Positions 61,811 through 64,000 of a DNA stretch of 64,000 nucleotides are shown one piece after another. The stretch is taken from assembly GCA_013397075.1 (NCBI GenBank), contig VWZS01007725.1:186001-250000 (forward strand), read 5' to 3'. How positions within the stretch are numbered: the stretch's first letter is position 1; each line of letters opens with the position of its first letter. The translations under genes were made by a program, and so were the position numbers. This DNA is from Rhabdornis inornatus (Eukaryota; Chordata; Aves; Passeriformes; Rhabdornithidae). The notes beneath the pieces were generated by a model. That model did no database searches. It saw only the letters and a program-made list of their open reading frames with translations, and was not told where the DNA came from.

Positions 61811-61818
61811 AGTGACTG

Positions 61819-62668
61819 AAACTCTATCTTAATATTCTCTGTGATTGCTGATTCTGGTGGCTAGTTTCTGACTTTTATGGCTTTTGGGTTACTCTCTTTG
61901 TAATAAATGTGTGTGCTTGTTTCTCCTCCAGCACAATAGACAGACAGATGGCTGTGATGATTTTGCTAGTCCAGAGCACTCTTGGCTGGATTCCCCAAAT
62001 GAGTAATGTGCTGGTAACTTTGTAGTGTTTCCTCTCTACTCCAATGCTAAGCAGGGAGGAAAAATGAGAGGGATTTATCAAGGGGTAGAGAAAGGGGAAA
62101 GTCAGATAATGGCAAAGTTGGGGAAATAATAACAGTATGGAAGATTTTTGGCAGGGTTTTTCCTTGACTAACCTCAGCTGGGCTCATCCTAACTTCTGAG
62201 AAATTGTAAGACAATGCGAGGAGGTGGGGGAAAACAACGGCTTGGGAGATAAACATATCCAATTTTTTTCTTTCGTTTTACAAATGCCATTAAAAATTGG
62301 GACTGAAAAGGCAGCTTAGAGATGACATTTCAAAGGGGGCTGAGGGTGGAGAAAAATTGCAAGGCAAACAGGACATTTTCTATCTTTCCCCTACCTCCAG
62401 ACTGTGTGCAAGGAAAGATAACAGCAGCAGGAGGAAGCAAAGTCTGCCATGGAATTTAGCTCTTCTTTTTTCTCTTGTAACAGGGAGAGAGGGAGAGACC
62501 ACATGTGCTTCTGAGGCATCTCTGTCTGCTTTGAACCTTATCAACAGGGACTGTGCAATGCAGTTTCTCTTTCTCCCTCTCTTCTAACTTTTGAAGCAAA
62601 ACACTTACGTGCAAGGAATGTCAGAGCATCTGACAGCCAGGAAGATAGGGGAGAAAGCCAAGGAGTGG
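61819..62668. other. No gene seen
   Basis: Short frames only, of up to 96 codons (62297-62587), without motifs. Confidence 0.5.
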
Positions 62669-62698
62669 GGAGGAGGGGGCTACTGGTTCCCCTCCTCC
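62669..62698. other. Purine/pyrimidine hairpin, 10-bp arms
   Basis: GGAGGAGGGG (62669-62678) and its exact reverse complement CCCCTCCTCC (62689-62698) flank a 10-base spacer. The stem lies at the edge of a long pyrimidine tract. Confidence 0.75.
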
Positions 62699-62790
62699 TT
62701 CTTGCTTTTATTTTTCTTTTTTCTTTTTTCCCCCCTGTTTTGTTTCTTTGATTAAAGAAAGGAGGAAAGAAGAGAAGAGTGTAGAGATGT
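62697..62790. repeat. Pyrimidine tract switching to purine tract
   Basis: A T/C-rich run (62697-62749) changes at GATTA (about 62750-62754) to an A/G-rich run to about 62785. The junction TTTCTTTGATTAAAGAAA is itself a small hairpin with 7-bp arms. The two tracts are broadly complementary. Confidence 0.75.
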
Positions 62791-64000
62791 CTTTCCCACC
62801 CCTCCCTTAACAAGTCTCAAGAGCATGGCCTGTGTTGAGTCAAGCAGATTGTTAAGGGAGAATGGCTGTCAATGGGATCTCAGAGATGCAATTCTTTTTT
62901 CAGGAATAAAGGAAAGAGAAAAGGTCTCTTGTCACAGCTGTTCACTGTTTATGAAATGTTTTGCCTCCGTGAGACCTACAGGGAATCTGGGAGTGTGCTG
63001 AATCTGTTGATCTTCCACATTTGCTTTGGAAGGGATCCCTTGCCACATACCTTTGCAAGTAGAGACAGTTCCTATGTGCATCACTACTCACTGGTTTTCA
63101 GGTTTATACACTCTACTAACAGGCATGCAGAGAGGCTCCTTAGTGTGGCAGATAGGTGTAAAATAGGCAAGGAGGGAGAGGCTGTGGTTTCCAGGGGAGT
63201 TGTAGGATGGTGGGCACACCTGAAAGAGAGGACAGAATTAGGGATTTAGAGTAGGAGCTGAGCTCAGCTTGGATCCAACAAAGGATTCTTGGTATCTTGC
63301 ACCATGCTTTCATTGTACCCTGGCAGAGTTTGAATGAGTTAGGCAGAGGTTCAAATCAAAATCCCAAACCTGAACTTGGAAGAAGCTTGGAGCCAGATCT
63401 GAGCTTTTGCAGATGGTCCCTCTATATATAATGAGGTCAATCAAAACATCTGATCTCAGTACCCTTGAACTTCTGGAGCAGGGCATGAATTTGAGCCCAG
63501 GCATATGGGATCATCTGGACTGTGCAGTGGTGTCTGCCAAGTGCTTTACTTTCCTGGCAGGCTGGCTAGGTCCCAGTACTGTTGAGTTTCTTTAGATGCT
63601 TCAGGTAAAAACTAAAAGAAAAGGAGCCTTCCTGGACAGCCTTTCGCCCCAGGTACTTTGTAATTCATGTCTCCTTTCAGGAGAAGAGCTGAAGATGAAA
63701 GGAGTGGGTGACTTGTTAAGCATCTCTTGTTTTAAGAGAAGCTTCGAAAAGATTGTCCTTTCTTGAAGCCCAGTTCCCACATGTGTGAAACTGGGCACTG
63801 GAAAGGGCAACTCTTCTGATTTCAGCCAGGCTCAGGGTAACCAAAACTGCCAAACACCTGGTTTTATTGCCGTTTTAACAGGACAGCTCTCTCTGCTCAG
63901 GGATGGCTACACAGTAATAAAGAGGAAAGTATAAAAAGTCTCAGGGTTAAATGAGGACCGTGCCTGTGTGTCCAGGGTCCTGCAGGTCTGCTGCTCCATG
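62791..64000. other. No gene seen
   Basis: The 125-codon plus frame (62872-63249) shows no motif and is taken as chance. A TATA-like GTATAAAAAG near 63930 has no visible transcript. The window ends in ordinary DNA. Confidence 0.5.

Noticed and set aside
63345..63365. GGTTCAAATC resembling a tRNA B box
   Set aside because: No matching A box upstream at the right distance and no cloverleaf could be traced.

Overview
This window looks like vertebrate, most probably avian, nuclear DNA that is almost entirely non-coding. It has no operon-like packing, no bacterial-type gene spacing, and no tRNA, rRNA or CRISPR signature. By eye CpG is depleted almost everywhere. No reading frame resembles a protein family I recognise. 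The clade call rests on repeats: at least two tails resemble the 3' ends of CR1 LINEs (55180-55240 and 55771-55832), and several worn tails resemble ancient amniote SINE/L3-type elements. I see no Alu or L1 sequence, and recent transposons are scarce. Turtles and crocodilians also carry CR1, so bird is an inference. The window is best read as a gene desert or a very large intron.

Layout. 1-3560 holds two stretches that look like conserved regulatory DNA (185-510, 2235-2365), a short imperfect tandem duplication, the most protein-like small frame of the window (1557-1787), and an ancient repeat tail at 3434-3556. 5250-5480 is another enhancer-like block, followed by two adjacent hairpins (5840-5932). 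From 5935 to about 19340 I see little beyond simple repeats, one doubtful CR1 tail (18012-18056) and a 242-codon minus-strand frame that is probably chance. 19345-22300 holds an ancient SINE-type tail, a 34-35 bp tandem duplication, a pyrimidine tract followed by a G-rich purine tract, and a perfect AAAG microsatellite. Blocks at 27170-27360 and 28780-29190 again look like regulatory DNA. 35840-36260 stands out for its CpG content and a 14-bp inverted repeat; it may be a younger insertion. 44898-50440 holds three more ancient tails and an AT-rich duplication. 52800-54290 has a long pyrimidine tract and two regulatory-looking blocks. 55180-55832 holds two outward-facing CR1 tails. The last 6 kb contain a MIR/CORE-SINE-like piece, a 14-bp perfect hairpin and a second purine/pyrimidine hairpin.

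If the regulatory-looking blocks are real, the likely reading is a cluster of distal elements (homeodomain-type TAAT cores, a MEF2-type site, a CRE-like half site) serving a developmental gene outside the window. I cannot name that gene. Conservation cannot be seen from one sequence, so those calls carry low confidence. I found no convincing new biological system.
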